Shown: piece after piece, positions 26,666-36,675 of the stretch
Numbering within the stretch: position 1 is the first letter of the stretch
Layout of the letters: the number at the start of each line of letters is the position of its first letter
Assembly: GCA_030727405.1 (NCBI GenBank)
Contig: JANRBR010000033.1
Location: forward strand, 1-58,870
From: Crocinitomicaceae bacterium
Lineage (GTDB): Bacteria > Bacteroidota > Bacteroidia > Flavobacteriales_D > Crocinitomicaceae
Reading direction: 5' to 3'
Length of the DNA: 58,870 bases
Position numbers and translations under genes: made by a program
Notes under the pieces: generated by a model
Seen by the model: the letters and a program-made list of their open reading frames with translations, nothing else
The model's database searches: none
Told to the model about the DNA's origin: nothing

Positions 26666-27363
26666 TGATGCGCTTCGGTGTTTATGTAGCTTTAATTTCA
26701 TCCGTTTTATTGACGATCACTTCATGTGGTGATTCAAATGATTTCTTATCTAAGAATCCAAATGCCACTTATTTTTATGCCTTCGATACGGTGCCAAAAA
26801 TTTATTTATACCGAGATGTAACCGGCGGACTTGAAGAAGAATTTCACCGCATTTACTCGTTAAAAGATCACGAAGGAGCCCATATAATCGTAGAGGTTTA
26901 CGCGAGTGATGGACGCATTCGAGAAGCATTTAATTACAACATAGACTCCTTAAATATTCAAGATTATATGGTCGTGGATAGGAACAAGGAAAAAGAAAAG
27001 ACTTTGTTGTATAAAGACAAGCTGTTTCCAATGAATTCAAAAGAAAAAACATGGTTTGCGGCAAAATTTAGAGGCGTGGTTGATTCAACAGTGATGTTTA
27101 GTGAAGTAAAGCGCAAACTAAAAACGAAGAAAACCATACAGGTAATGGATGATGAAATAGAAGCACTCGTCTTTTCTGATGAATTAAGATTGACTATTTT
27201 GAATCCGTTTACTCAAAAGGAAGAAGTATTAAAAGGAAAACGAATCAGTTATTTTGCCGAAGGAATTGGTTTAGTTGAATGGCACAGTTTGAATAATAAA
27301 ATACATTACAGACTGGAACAAGTCCTAACGCAACAAGAATGGATTAAAATGATTGCACGATGA
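26665..27363 (+). CDS. Hypothetical lipoprotein
   Basis: 232 residues with a lipoprotein signal (MRFGVYVALISSVLLTITSC; lipidated Cys21 counting the first Met). The body alternates charged strands (FYAFDTVPKIYLYRDVTGG, IIVEVYASDGRIREAFNYNI, NKIHYRLEQVLTQQEW) and has no motif I recognise. It starts on the last base of the pseudouridine synthase stop and overlaps the barrel gene by 4 bases, so the three genes form a translationally coupled run. Location in the outer membrane, periplasmic face, is likely. Confidence 0.7.
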   Translation: MMRFGVYVALISSVLLTITSCGDSNDFLSKNPNATYFYAFDTVPKIYLYRDVTGGLEEEFHRIYSLKDHEGAHIIVEVYASDGRIREAFNYNIDSLNIQDYMVVDRNKEKEKTLLYKDKLFPMNSKEKTWFAAKFRGVVDSTVMFSEVKRKLKTKKTIQVMDDEIEALVFSDELRLTILNPFTQKEEVLKGKRISYFAEGIGLVEWHSLNNKIHYRLEQVLTQQEWIKMIAR

Positions 27364-28229
27364 TGAAATACTTATTAATGTTTTTCCTTTTAATAGGATC
27401 TGTAGCCAATGCGCAACAAGTGACAAAGAACAATAAAAGGTCCACCGCAAAAGGCACAATGTTCTTCTATTGGGGGTATAATCGCAGCGCTTATTCAAAA
27501 AGTAATTTACGTTTTATTGGTCCTGGTTATGACCTCACCCTGAAAGGTGTTGAAGCGAATGACCGCCCATCACAGGATTTTAAAACCTATGTGAGCTTAA
27601 CCGATTTTACCGTTCCTCAATTCAATTTTAGAATCGGTTATAATTTTAAAAAAAATTGGGCCTTCTCTTTAGGGTATGATCATATGAAATATGTGCTAAA
27701 AGCTGGACCAACCTATTTTTTAAACGGAACGATTAGTCCGGGAATTGATCCTGTTACCAATTGGTCTGGAACGTATGACAATGAACCGGTTGTGACAAAT
27801 GGAAATACTTTTCATTACGAAAACACCAACGGACTCAATTACATTCATGGCGATTTTTCCAATGTATTTAAAATTTATAACTCGGACAAAGGTCGCGTTG
27901 CCTTAACTACGATTTGGGGTTTTGGAGCCGGACCGGTTTTATCTTTTAATGATTTTACCTTCGCTGGTCAAAAAAATGTAGCAACCGTTTCACTTTCAGG
28001 ATTTGGTATTTCGGGTCATGCTGCACTCAGGGCTGAGTTTTTTAAAAGAGTATTCATTCAAACAAATTTGGCAGCAGGGTTCATCGATCAAGTACGTGTA
28101 AAAACCCGTCCAAATGATTACGATTCCCATGCACGCCAGGCTTTCGTTTACAGTGAGGGAAGTATAGTGGTTGGTGCCTTGTTTTACCTAAACCAAGCCG
28201 ATAAATGTGGCGGTTGTCCAAATTGGTAA
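27360..28229 (+). CDS. Outer-membrane beta-barrel protein, function unknown
   Basis: 289 residues with a signal peptide (MMKYLLMFFLLIGSVANAQQ). The rest has alternating aromatic strands and Gly turns (FFYWGYNRSAYSKSNLRF, NFRIGYNFKKNWAFSLGYDHMKYVL, HAALRAEFFKRVFIQTNLAAGF), as in 8-12-stranded outer-membrane barrels. The C terminus ends CGGCPNW rather than with an aromatic barrel signal, which is slightly unusual. It overlaps the upstream lipoprotein gene by 4 bases, and pth begins 3 bases after its stop. A lipoprotein plus barrel pair suggests a shared envelope role; no more can be said. Confidence 0.7.
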   Translation: MMKYLLMFFLLIGSVANAQQVTKNNKRSTAKGTMFFYWGYNRSAYSKSNLRFIGPGYDLTLKGVEANDRPSQDFKTYVSLTDFTVPQFNFRIGYNFKKNWAFSLGYDHMKYVLKAGPTYFLNGTISPGIDPVTNWSGTYDNEPVVTNGNTFHYENTNGLNYIHGDFSNVFKIYNSDKGRVALTTIWGFGAGPVLSFNDFTFAGQKNVATVSLSGFGISGHAALRAEFFKRVFIQTNLAAGFIDQVRVKTRPNDYDSHARQAFVYSEGSIVVGALFYLNQADKCGGCPNW

Positions 28230-28232
28230 GCC

Positions 28233-28796
28233 ATGAAATTTTTAATTGTTGGATTAGGTAATCCGGGAAAGGAATACGAAGAAACTCGCCACAACATTGG
28301 ATTTAAAGTGGTAGATGAAATCGCCCGGGAACTTGGAGCAACGTTTGTTTTAGACAAAGCTGCTTTTCGTGCCGAGGTAAAATACAAGGGGAGGACCCTG
28401 ATTCTCATCAAACCCATTACCTACATGAATCTTTCTGGAAAAGCAGTGAACTATTGGCTCCAAACAGAAAAAATCGATTTGAAAAACCTGCTTGTTATTA
28501 CCGATGATATCGCCTTGCCCTTTGGAAAATTGCGTTTGAAAGGAAAAGGTAGTGACGGAGGACACAACGGACTAAAGGACATTCAAGCCGTCTTGAAAAC
28601 CGAGGTATATGCGCGGTTGAGATTTGGTGTCGGCAATGATTTTTCAAAAGGTCGTCAGGCAGATTATGTACTTGGTGAATGGGGGAAAGAAGAGCAATTA
28701 TCTCTGCCTGAGCGCATTCAAACAGCCGCTGAATTTATTAAAAGCTTCTCTTTTGTTGGGCTAGAAATGACCATGACAAACTGGAACGGGAAGTAA
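28233..28796 (+). CDS. pth: Peptidyl-tRNA hydrolase
   Basis: 187 residues, normal length. The active-site residues of E. coli Pth are matched by Asn10 (GLGNPG), His20 (TRHNIGF), Asn66 (TYMNLSG), Asp92 (TDDIALPFG) and Asn112 (GGHNGLK). It releases peptides from peptidyl-tRNA that falls off the ribosome. It lies at the end of a tight run starting with the pseudouridine synthase. Confidence 0.97.
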   Translation: MKFLIVGLGNPGKEYEETRHNIGFKVVDEIARELGATFVLDKAAFRAEVKYKGRTLILIKPITYMNLSGKAVNYWLQTEKIDLKNLLVITDDIALPFGKLRLKGKGSDGGHNGLKDIQAVLKTEVYARLRFGVGNDFSKGRQADYVLGEWGKEEQLSLPERIQTAAEFIKSFSFVGLEMTMTNWNGK

Positions 28797-28837
28797 ATAC
28801 CTCCAATGTTAAATTTTTATTAACGGAAGATTATTCG

Positions 28838-28845
28838 TACATTCG
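28838..28845 (+). promoter_or_regulatory. Putative -7 element TACATTCG for the GEVED/kelch cluster
   Basis: TACATTCG is one base off TAnnTTTG and lies 17 bases before the ATG at 28863. It could drive the five closely packed genes 28863-33946. Confidence 0.4.
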
Positions 28846-28862
28846 AGTATATCTACTACTAC

Positions 28863-29996
28863 ATGATGAACTATTTACTAGGAATTTTTACCTGCTTTTC
28901 CTTTGCCGCTTTTGGCCAATATTGCATGACCGGAGTTGGACCTACAAGCACAGTAGACTCCAATGTTGAACTTGTGCAACTATCAGGAGCTTCAGGAGTC
29001 ATTAATTATGCCGGTTGCCCAGGAATCATAGGCGTTCAAGATTTAACAGCATTATCTGTTTCTTTAAATGCAGGCAGCTCCTATGCCTTGACGGTTAAAT
29101 TTGGCACATGCAGTGGAAATTACGCCGGAGCAGGAGAAGCTTGGATAGACTTTGACCAGAATGGGAATTTCGATCCATATGAATCCATAGGAACATGGAC
29201 AGGAACACCTCCTGTTGCGGTTTCAACCTTTAACTTTCTAGTTCCCGTAAATGCACAAAACGGCTCAACTAGACTCCGAATCATGCAGCGAGAGGCTGGA
29301 ACCCTGCCCTTAAATCCTTGTGGGACTTTTACATGGGGCTCAGTTATGGATTTTGGAATTACCATTGGAAATGGAATCGATTGTTCGGGATATGAAGGAG
29401 ATGATATCAACGATGCGATTAATATCAACGGCCTTCCTTATTCAGATTCAAAGGATAATTCTTTTTGTTATTCGAACAATAATTATGTTTATCCCTCTCC
29501 AGACATCTACTACAAGTTCACGCCAAACCCGCTAATTGAATCAGTTACGGCCTCTCTTTGTGGCTCTTCTTTTGATACATTCTTAAGTGTTGTCGACATG
29601 AACGGAAATGTGATTGCATTTAACGATGATGCATCCAATTGTGGGGAACAATCAGAACTTACTTTCGAAACAGCTGGTTTAGGGTCTGTCCATATCATTG
29701 TAGAAGGATGGGGCACGGAAATGGGGAATTATACCCTAACCCTGGAAGCTGCATATGTTGGGATCAATGAAGAAATAACTGAAATGGTTCGTGTTTTTCC
29801 AAATCCAACGAGCGGGAGCATTCAATTAAGCAAGTCGATTGGTCAGGCTGAATTGTTTCACATCAATGGAATGAAGTTAGCGACCCTTAACACGGATGAA
29901 TCTTTGAACATTGATTTAGATGAATATCAAGCAGGAAGTTACTTATTGAGGTCCTTGGATGGACGCGTTACCCAACAAATCGTTTTGGTAAAATGA
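28863..29996 (+). CDS. GEVED-domain secreted protein with T9SS type A sorting domain
   Basis: 377 residues. The signal peptide is MMNYLLGIFTCFSFAAFGQ. A GEVED domain (about 70-160) shows AWIDFDQNGNFDPYESIG, FNFLVPVNAQNGSTRLRIMQRE and WGSVMDFGI. A PPC-like beta sandwich (about 180-295; DDINDAININGLPY, DIYYKFTPN, SSFDTFLSVVDMNG, IIVEGWGTEMGNYTLTL) follows. The tail VRVFPNPTSGSIQLSKS ... QQIVLVK is a type A sorting domain. It should be exported by T9SS, probably as a non-enzymatic surface or secreted protein. Its stop overlaps the first kelch gene by 4 bases. Confidence 0.85.
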   Translation: MMNYLLGIFTCFSFAAFGQYCMTGVGPTSTVDSNVELVQLSGASGVINYAGCPGIIGVQDLTALSVSLNAGSSYALTVKFGTCSGNYAGAGEAWIDFDQNGNFDPYESIGTWTGTPPVAVSTFNFLVPVNAQNGSTRLRIMQREAGTLPLNPCGTFTWGSVMDFGITIGNGIDCSGYEGDDINDAININGLPYSDSKDNSFCYSNNNYVYPSPDIYYKFTPNPLIESVTASLCGSSFDTFLSVVDMNGNVIAFNDDASNCGEQSELTFETAGLGSVHIIVEGWGTEMGNYTLTLEAAYVGINEEITEMVRVFPNPTSGSIQLSKSIGQAELFHINGMKLATLNTDESLNIDLDEYQAGSYLLRSLDGRVTQQIVLVK

Positions 29997-31138
29997 AGCA
30001 CTTTCTAGTCGTAATAGTTTGCGCAATTTCCTTTGGAGGCCATGCGCAATTTTGGATCCAAAAGTCTTCTTTTGGAGGCGTTGGTCGACACCGCGCAGTT
30101 GGATGCGCCACCGAAAATAAAGGATATTTAGGCTTGGGTCATGTGAATGGAACGGGTGTAGATATATCTTACAAAGATTGGTGGGAATACGATCCTTCGT
30201 CTGATTCTTGGTCCCAAAAAGCAAATTTTCCAGTGAACGATCATGGAGCGACCAGTTTTGTTGTAAATGATCAACCTTGCGTAGGTGGAGGCTCTGCATT
30301 AAATGGTGAATTCTACACCTTTAACCCCGACTTAAATACATGGACTCCGATTGCTTCTTGTCCGTTTTTTAATCCAGGTGACACACAAGGATTTTCCGTC
30401 AATAATAAAGGTTACGTCTATCTAGGGACGCAACTTGCGGAGTATGATCCAGTGACGAATAGTTGGGAATCAAAAGCAACAACACCTATGGCTTTTGGAT
30501 CTTGGACTTGTTCATTCACCATCGAAGGCAGTGGCTATGTAAAAGCAGGGAACAAATTGTACGAATATAAACCTGCTCATAACACATGGACACAAAGGGC
30601 TAATTTTCCTGGCGCTAGTTCCGGAGGAAGTTCAGGTTTTTCCATTCTGCAGCGAGGATTTGTTACTTGTGGATATGTAGGCGGATTAGGAACGGTAACG
30701 GATCAAGTTTGGTCCTTTTACCCCGGAACAAATTCGTGGCAATTGGAATTGGAATTCCCTGGAACAAGTAGAAGGTTTCCAGTGGCTTTTGCCATTCATG
30801 ATCGAGGTTATTTCGGAACAGGAACGAATGGGATTAACTTGAACGATTTTTGGCAATACAATCCCACGATTAATACTTCGGGAATGGAGGAATTAAATCC
30901 GTTCTCATGGAATGTCTACCCGAATCCAACGGCTGATTTCCTACACATTCGAATGAATGAAGACATTCCGCCAAATACCTATGGAGAATTGCTCGATATG
31001 ACCGGTAAGTCTGTTCTTCGTCTGATGTTATCTACAGGGGAAAATGAGGTCGATGTTCAATCCGTAGTACCTGGAACGTATGTTTTCTATATGCAACATA
31101 ATGGAGTGAAAATAAGCAAACAAATCAACATCTTTTGA
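29993..31138 (+). CDS. Kelch-repeat secreted protein 1, T9SS type A
   Basis: 381 residues with a signal peptide (MKHFLVVIVCAISFGGHAQ). About six kelch blades of 45-50 residues cover 20-300; each reads roughly W-x-YDPxxxxWxxKAxFP followed by GYVxxG (e.g. WWEYDPSSDSWSQKANFP). The C-terminal 80 residues (WNVYPNPTADFLHIRM ... GELLDMTGKSVL ... VPGTYVFYM ... KQINIF) are a type A sorting domain. A single six-bladed beta propeller is expected, a binding platform; no catalytic residues are seen. First of three tandem paralogues, one base before the next. Confidence 0.87.
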   Translation: MKHFLVVIVCAISFGGHAQFWIQKSSFGGVGRHRAVGCATENKGYLGLGHVNGTGVDISYKDWWEYDPSSDSWSQKANFPVNDHGATSFVVNDQPCVGGGSALNGEFYTFNPDLNTWTPIASCPFFNPGDTQGFSVNNKGYVYLGTQLAEYDPVTNSWESKATTPMAFGSWTCSFTIEGSGYVKAGNKLYEYKPAHNTWTQRANFPGASSGGSSGFSILQRGFVTCGYVGGLGTVTDQVWSFYPGTNSWQLELEFPGTSRRFPVAFAIHDRGYFGTGTNGINLNDFWQYNPTINTSGMEELNPFSWNVYPNPTADFLHIRMNEDIPPNTYGELLDMTGKSVLRLMLSTGENEVDVQSVVPGTYVFYMQHNGVKISKQINIF

Positions 31139-31139
31139 C

Positions 31140-32351
31140 ATGAAAAAAAGAGCCTACTTGATACTCGTTTGTCTTTTACCGATGTTGACATTTAGCCAAT
31201 ACAATCAATGGACGAAAAAAGCAGATTTCACCGGAGGAAAACGGGAGCGTGCAGTCGCTTTCTCTATTGGCGATTTTGGATACGTTTGTTCCGGTGTCGA
31301 TACCTCAGAAACCTTAATGAAGGATTTATGGCAGTACGATCCTTTGACAGATTCTTGGATGCAAAAAGCTGATTTGCCGGGTTCCGCAAGACGAAATGCT
31401 ATCGCTTTTACGGTGAATGGAAAGGGATACGTTGGAACCGGAATTGATCATGTCAACGCATTGCTTGGCACAAAATTGAAGGACCTTTGGGAATATGACC
31501 CTGCAACAAATAGTTGGACCCAAAAAGCAGATTTCCCTGGTTCGGGTGGAAATGGAATATATTTTGCAACAGCATTCTCAGCTGATAACAAGGGCTACAT
31601 TTGTGGCGGAAAATGGGGCCCAAACCTATACTCAAGTCAACTTTGGGAATACAAACCAAGTTCTGATCAATGGATTCAACGGGCTAATTTCCCCGGTGGA
31701 GTGAGGTATCAACTAAGTTCTTTTTCTATTGGGAATCAAGGCTTTGTTGGACTCGGTGCCAATCAAGATATTTATAAAAAGGATTTCTATCGTTATAATC
31801 CGGGGTCTAATCAATGGACTCAAATTGCTGACTTCATCGGTAGTGAACGTGGAGGTGCTTGTTCGTTCTCGATCAACAATCGAGGATTCATTTGTTTAGG
31901 CACCAATGGAGGTCTACTTGGAGATTTAATCGAGTATAATCCCATCCTAAATGAGTGGGAGATACGCTGCGCATATGGTGGAAGTGAACGTAAAAATGCC
32001 ATTTCATTCGTGATTAACGAGCGCGCCTTTGTTGGACTTGGGAAAGGTTATTCGGGTAAAAAAGCGAGCATTCAGGAATATGCCGCACCAGATTATGCCG
32101 CCTTAACGGATGTAGAATTGAGCAGTCAAATTTTTCCAAATCCCTGCGTTGGCATGCTTCAAATCAAAACCGGAGAAACCATTCAGGAATTACAGCTTTT
32201 TGACGTACTTGGAAAGTCATGTCTTAGTAAAATAGGGATTCATTCAAACAACATAACATTGGATTTAAGCCATTTGCCTTCCGGCGTATACCATATGAAT
32301 ATTCTATTTGTACATGGTCAGACCTTGCAAAAACAAATCATAATTAAATAA
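31140..32351 (+). CDS. Kelch-repeat secreted protein 2, T9SS type A
   Basis: 403 residues with a signal peptide (MKKRAYLILVCLLPMLTFSQ). About six kelch blades (e.g. LWQYDPLTDSWMQKADLPG, LWEYDPATNSWTQKADFPG) are close to consensus and resemble those of kelch protein 3 more than those of protein 1. The tail SQIFPNPCVGMLQIKT ... LQLFDVLGKSCL ... LPSGVYHMNI ... KQIIIK is a type A sorting domain. Middle member of the tandem array; 3 bases separate it from the next gene. Same expected role and location as its neighbours. Confidence 0.87.
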   Translation: MKKRAYLILVCLLPMLTFSQYNQWTKKADFTGGKRERAVAFSIGDFGYVCSGVDTSETLMKDLWQYDPLTDSWMQKADLPGSARRNAIAFTVNGKGYVGTGIDHVNALLGTKLKDLWEYDPATNSWTQKADFPGSGGNGIYFATAFSADNKGYICGGKWGPNLYSSQLWEYKPSSDQWIQRANFPGGVRYQLSSFSIGNQGFVGLGANQDIYKKDFYRYNPGSNQWTQIADFIGSERGGACSFSINNRGFICLGTNGGLLGDLIEYNPILNEWEIRCAYGGSERKNAISFVINERAFVGLGKGYSGKKASIQEYAAPDYAALTDVELSSQIFPNPCVGMLQIKTGETIQELQLFDVLGKSCLSKIGIHSNNITLDLSHLPSGVYHMNILFVHGQTLQKQIIIK

Positions 32352-32354
32352 GGT

Positions 32355-33557
32355 ATGAAAAACGTATTTTTTGCAATGATGCTTTGTTGGATTTGTCAAG
32401 ATGTGAAGTCCCAGGATTATTGGTATCCACGCGATACAGTAAAAGGGTCCCCAAAATCCGGAAGTGCTGCTGTTTCTTTGAATCAAGTTGGATTAATCAT
32501 CGGGGGCTTGGATGATTTCGGGTTCAAACGCAAAATGTATTCCTATTCGCCCTTTCAAGATGACTGGGATGAGGAAGTTTCACTAGGTGGTGCTTCTGGT
32601 GATGGATTAGAGCGGGCATCGGCATGCGCTTTTTCACTTTACCATGAAAACATTCAAAAAGCATATGTGTGCTTGGGACAAACGCAAACAGTTGCCTACA
32701 TGAAAGACCTTTGGGAGTTTAACCCTCAAACGGAAACATGGTCTCAAAAAGCTAATTATACCGGCAGTGCAAGAAGACAGGCGGTGTGTTTCACGGCGGC
32801 AAACAACGCATATGTTGGAACGGGAGAAGGCTTAACAGGCTTGAAAAAGGATTTTTATGCCTATGATCCTGAGTCAAATGCTTGGACTCAAGTAGCGGAT
32901 TTTGCAGGCACGGCCCGTCGAGATGCCGTTGCTTTTGAATTGAATGGGTATGGTTTTGTTGGCACAGGAGATGACGGAATCTTAAAAAATGATATTTGGA
33001 TGTATGATTTTCAATCAGATACTTGGATAGACAAAGCACCTTTCCCTGGCACAGCTCGAGCTGGCGCCGTCGCTTGGGGAGCATTGCCCCTTGCTTATTT
33101 GGGAACTGGGGAGGATCTAAACGGCACATTTAACAATGACCTTTATGAGTACAATTACTTTTTGAATGCATGGGTTCAACGCGCGAACATCCCTGCGCCT
33201 GGAAGGAAAAATGCATTTGCGTTCTACATTGATGGCGTTTCGTATGTCGGAGGTGGATACAACGGTGTCTTCTTGGAAGACTTCTGGGCTTATTCCGGAA
33301 CAGCTGGTTTAAGCGTTACCGAAAAAATCAAGGTGAGTCTTTATCCCAATCCTGTTCAAAATCAATTGAGGATTCAATCCGAACAAACAATGGAAAACAT
33401 AGCTGTTTACGCGATGGATGGAAAACAAATGGCTGCGGAATCGGAAGCGCATCAGCAATTTTCCATGGATGTTTCAACCTGGAGTTCGGGCACCTATGTT
33501 TTTAGCTGTGAGATCAATGGCACTCCAACCCAAAAAACATTTGTGAAATGCGAGTGA
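32355..33557 (+). CDS. Kelch-repeat secreted protein 3, T9SS type A
   Basis: 400 residues with a short signal peptide (MKNVFFAMMLCWICQDVKSQ). About six kelch blades (LWEFNPQTETWSQKANYTG, FYAYDPESNAWTQVADFAG, IWMYDFQSDTWIDKAPFPG) are followed by a type A sorting domain (VSLYPNPVQNQLRI ... IAVYAMDGKQM ... WSSGTYVFSCEI ... TFVKCE). The final residues KCE depart slightly from the usual basic end. Its 3' end overlaps the DUF4907 lipoprotein start by 10 bases, implying coupled translation. Confidence 0.87.
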   Translation: MKNVFFAMMLCWICQDVKSQDYWYPRDTVKGSPKSGSAAVSLNQVGLIIGGLDDFGFKRKMYSYSPFQDDWDEEVSLGGASGDGLERASACAFSLYHENIQKAYVCLGQTQTVAYMKDLWEFNPQTETWSQKANYTGSARRQAVCFTAANNAYVGTGEGLTGLKKDFYAYDPESNAWTQVADFAGTARRDAVAFELNGYGFVGTGDDGILKNDIWMYDFQSDTWIDKAPFPGTARAGAVAWGALPLAYLGTGEDLNGTFNNDLYEYNYFLNAWVQRANIPAPGRKNAFAFYIDGVSYVGGGYNGVFLEDFWAYSGTAGLSVTEKIKVSLYPNPVQNQLRIQSEQTMENIAVYAMDGKQMAAESEAHQQFSMDVSTWSSGTYVFSCEINGTPTQKTFVKCE

Positions 33558-33946
33558 TTCTAATTTTATCCATGTTCTTTTTACTTTTTTCGTGTGCGGA
33601 CAAACCGAATGTCAAAAAAGACCAAGTTCCAGGTGAGCAAAAAAGAAATACCCGAACACAAAGAGAAGTGGAGAAAAGCACTCCAATTAAACCAAAGCCG
33701 ACATCAAACTTTACCTTTTTTACCCATTTACAACCAGAGGGCTGGGGGTATCGGATTTCGGAAAAAGGCAAACAAATCATTGACCAACAAACCATCCCTG
33801 GAATTTCGGGGAATCAAGGATTCAGTAGCTCCGCAGATGCTCAAAAAGTAGCTGAACTTGTCATTGACAAACTGGAAAAAGGAACCTTTCCTCCAACGAT
33901 TTCAGAGGAAGAACTTCAAAAACTAGGAATTTCTTGGAGGAATTGA
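33548..33946 (+). CDS. DUF4907-like lipoprotein
   Basis: 132 residues. A lipoprotein signal (MRVILILSMFFLLFSC; Cys16) is followed by a polar linker rich in Lys, Gln and Pro, then a compact domain (about 55-132) with GWGYRISEKGKQIIDQ, IPGISGNQGFSS, DAQKVAELVIDKLEKGTFPP and ISEEELQKLGI. This pattern resembles DUF4907, a Bacteroidota-specific family of unknown function. The start lies inside the last kelch gene. Placement suggests it helps the kelch proteins, for example as a periplasmic or outer-membrane partner; this is inference. Confidence 0.75.
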   Translation: MRVILILSMFFLLFSCADKPNVKKDQVPGEQKRNTRTQREVEKSTPIKPKPTSNFTFFTHLQPEGWGYRISEKGKQIIDQQTIPGISGNQGFSSSADAQKVAELVIDKLEKGTFPPTISEEELQKLGISWRN

Positions 33947-33978
33947 TTTAGGTGCTCGGCTATTTAGCTGAAATCAAC

Positions 33979-33986
33979 TAACTTTG
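33979..33986 (+). promoter_or_regulatory. Putative -7 element TAACTTTG for asnS
   Basis: TAACTTTG is a full TAnnTTTG match 5 bases before the asnS ATG, in the 45-base gap after the DUF4907 gene. Confidence 0.6.
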
Positions 33987-33991
33987 CATCC

Positions 33992-35440
33992 ATGAAAAGA
34001 TACCGAATTTCTGAGATTTTAGCTGAAAATTCACCACTGAAAATTGGTGAAGAAATCAATGTAAAAGGATGGGTGCGTGCCTTCCGTAGCAACCGCTTTA
34101 TTCAATTGAACGATGGTTCCTGCATGGCAAATATTCAAGCTGTTGTTGATTTTGAACAATGGGATGAAGCTTTATTAAAGCGCATCACGACGGCTTCAGC
34201 ATTATCCCTAACTGGAAAATTAGTCGAATCTCAAGGTGCAGGCCAACGAGTAGAATTGCAAGTGGAACACATCGAAATTCTGGGCGACGCTCATCCGGAT
34301 GAGGTTCAAAAAACAGTTATGCAACCCAAACGACATAGTTTGGATTTTTTACGTGAACAAGCGCATTTGCGTTTTCGTACGAATACTTTTGGTGCGGTTT
34401 TCCGCATTCGTCACTCGGTGGCATTTGCCATTCACCAGTTCTTTAATGAGCGTGGATTCTATTACCTGCATACACCAATCATTACGGGTTCGGATGCAGA
34501 AGGAGCCGGTGAAATGTTTCGCGTGACCACACTAGACCCTAAAAATCCACCTTTAAACGAAGATGGAACGATTGATTACAAACAAGATTTTTTCGGTAAA
34601 CCAGTAAACTTGACGGTATCTGGACAGTTGGAAGCAGAATTAGCTGCAACAGCTCTTGGTCAAGTCTATACATTTGGACCAACGTTTCGAGCAGAGAATT
34701 CAAATACCTCTCGACACCTTGCTGAATTTTGGATGATTGAACCCGAAGTTGCCTTCAATAATTTGAAAGACAACATGGACTTAACAGAAGATTTCCTGAA
34801 ATACATTTGTTCGTACATCCTCAACCATTGTTCCGAGGATGTGAAATTCCTAAGTGAGCGCGATGCGCAAGAACAAGCGCAGAAACCACAAAATGAGCGC
34901 AACGAGATGACCTTGTTGGAACGCTTGAAATTTGTCATCGAAAATCCATTCAAACGATTGACCTATACAGAAGCGATTGACGTATTAATGAATTCCAATC
35001 ACTACAAAAAGAAGAAATTCAAATACCCAGTGGAATGGGGAATCGATCTTCAAAGTGAACATGAGCGCTATTTGGTAGAAAAAGAATTCAATTGCCCAGT
35101 CATTTTAACAGATTATCCAGCAAAAATCAAAGCATTTTACATGCGTTTGAACGAAGATGGTAAAACGGTTGCGGCGATGGATGTCTTGTTCCCTGGAATT
35201 GGCGAAATAGTTGGTGGTTCACAACGCGAGGAACGTTATGACGTACTTCTTCAAAAATGTGAGGAATTCCACATTCCAGCGGAAGAACTTTGGTGGTACA
35301 TGGATACACGTAAATTTGGTACGGTTCCTCATGCTGGATTCGGACTTGGATTTGAGCGTATGGTGATGTTTGTAACGGGAATGTCCAACATTCGCGACGT
35401 CATTCCTTTCCCACGTACGCCATTGAACGCTGAGTTTTAA
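33992..35440 (+). CDS. asnS: Asparagine--tRNA ligase
   Basis: 482 residues. An N-terminal OB fold (about 18-110) that binds the anticodon is followed by a class II synthetase core: [18 protein letters not shown], motif 2 in [20 protein letters not shown], and motif 3 in [15 protein letters not shown]. AsnRS rather than AspRS is indicated by length (AspRS is near 590 with an insertion domain) and by the bacterial AsnRS signature [12 protein letters not shown]. It charges tRNA-Asn in the cytoplasm. Its TAA stop shares a TTAA with the stop of the convergent flavoprotein gene. Confidence 0.96.
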   Translation: MKRYRISEILAENSPLKIGEEINVKGWVRAFRSNRFIQLNDGSCMANIQAVVDFEQWDEALLKRITTASALSLTGKLVESQGAGQRVELQVEHIEILGDAHPDEVQKTVMQPKRHSLDFLREQAHLRFRTNTFGAVFRIRHSVAFAIHQFFNERGFYYLHTPIITGSDAEGAGEMFRVTTLDPKNPPLNEDGTIDYKQDFFGKPVNLTVSGQLEAELAATALGQVYTFGPTFRAENSNTSRHLAEFWMIEPEVAFNNLKDNMDLTEDFLKYICSYILNHCSEDVKFLSERDAQEQAQKPQNERNEMTLLERLKFVIENPFKRLTYTEAIDVLMNSNHYKKKKFKYPVEWGIDLQSEHERYLVEKEFNCPVILTDYPAKIKAFYMRLNEDGKTVAAMDVLFPGIGEIVGGSQREERYDVLLQKCEEFHIPAEELWWYMDTRKFGTVPHAGFGLGFERMVMFVTGMSNIRDVIPFPRTPLNAEF

Positions 35441-36657
35441 TCAAGGCAATTTTTCCCGGCGATAAATCCAGTGGTCCATGCGGCTTGGAAATTGAATCCA
35501 CCCGTTATTCCATCGATGTCTAGTATTTCTCCTGCGAAGTGCAAGCCTGGAATGCGTTTACTTTCCATGTTGCGAATGTCAATATTCGTCATGGAAACTC
35601 CACCTGCCGTCACAAATTCTTCTTTGAAGGTCGTTTTGCCTTTCACCTCGTAACGATCGTTCAGTAGGATATTTACCAGCTTATTGGTGTTCTTTTTGCC
35701 CAGCTCTTGCCAACGTATTTCATTTGGAATCTCCGCTTTTGACAACAAAAAATGCCAGAGACGGTTCGTTATGTGAAATGGATTGAGGTTTTGTGCCTTT
35801 TTGGCGCCGTGCAAATGAGCGGTCAACTCAATTTTTTGACGCAATTCTGCCTCCTTCATATCGTGTAACCAATTGACTAATACATGAAAATGATAGCTTT
35901 TTTCAGCTAAAATTCTGGCTCCCCATGCGGAAAGCAAAAGTACAGCCGGACCACTCATTCCCCAGTGTGTGATAAGTAAGGGTCCTTGTCCGAGGAGTTT
36001 TGTTCCTTCCACACGAACACTTGCTTTTTCAACCACGGTCCCCATTAATTCACGAACCGGATTTTCGGGCATGTTGAAGGTAAACAAGGATGGAAGTGGC
36101 TCAATGATGTCGTGACCAAGCTGTTCCAACCATTCGAAATTGCCGCGTTTCGGTTGTCCACCGGTGGTGACAATGACACGTGTGGCATCGAAGACTTTCT
36201 GATCGGCGTGAAGTTTAAATCCGTTTTTGACGGCTTCAATTCGTTTGATGCCTTGGTTCAGTAAAATATGAATCCCGCGTTTATTCGCTTCGGATAAAAA
36301 ACAATCGATGATGGTCTGTGAGTCATTGCTTTCTGGGAATAAACAACCGTCCGGATAGGTTTTCATTGGAATTCCTCGTTCGGAAAACCAGTCAATGGTA
36401 GACTGCACATTGAATTGGTCGAATGCTTTTTTTAGGTAGTTTTCTCCTCTTGGATAATAGCCAGCTAATTGTTTATTGTCGAAACAGGCATGTGTGACAT
36501 TGCAGCGTCCACCGCCTGAAATCTTTACCTTCGATAGTAACTTTGAAGATTTTTCTAAGATGCTGACTTGTGCTTGTGGATGGTGTTTTTTCGCACTTAA
36601 CGCAGCAAAAAATCCGGCAGCGCCTCCGCCAATAATGATGATGTGATGTTTCGACAT
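35437..36657 (-). CDS. HI0933/YhiN-type FAD-dependent oxidoreductase
   Basis: 406 residues. The N-terminal FAD-binding motif [18 protein letters not shown] and the family motif [15 protein letters not shown] are clear. Other signatures are [38 protein letters not shown] and the C-terminal [21 protein letters not shown]. The family is widespread and its reaction is not established. The ATG (complement of 36657) is 18 bases from the stop of the Gre-like gene upstream on the same strand, so they are probably cotranscribed. Overlaps asnS by the 4 bases TTAA. Confidence 0.92.
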   Translation of the reverse strand: MSKHHIIIIGGGAAGFFAALSAKKHHPQAQVSILEKSSKLLSKVKISGGGRCNVTHACFDNKQLAGYYPRGENYLKKAFDQFNVQSTIDWFSERGIPMKTYPDGCLFPESNDSQTIIDCFLSEANKRGIHILLNQGIKRIEAVKNGFKLHADQKVFDATRVIVTTGGQPKRGNFEWLEQLGHDIIEPLPSLFTFNMPENPVRELMGTVVEKASVRVEGTKLLGQGPLLITHWGMSGPAVLLLSAWGARILAEKSYHFHVLVNWLHDMKEAELRQKIELTAHLHGAKKAQNLNPFHITNRLWHFLLSKAEIPNEIRWQELGKKNTNKLVNILLNDRYEVKGKTTFKEEFVTAGGVSMTNIDIRNMESKRIPGLHFAGEILDIDGITGGFNFQAAWTTGFIAGKNCLD

Positions 36658-36675
36658 ATGATGGGTAAAATTAGC

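Noticed and set aside
28801..28825. Short hairpin GTTAA ... TTAAC after pth
   Set aside because: Five A/T-rich pairs are too weak to call a terminator.
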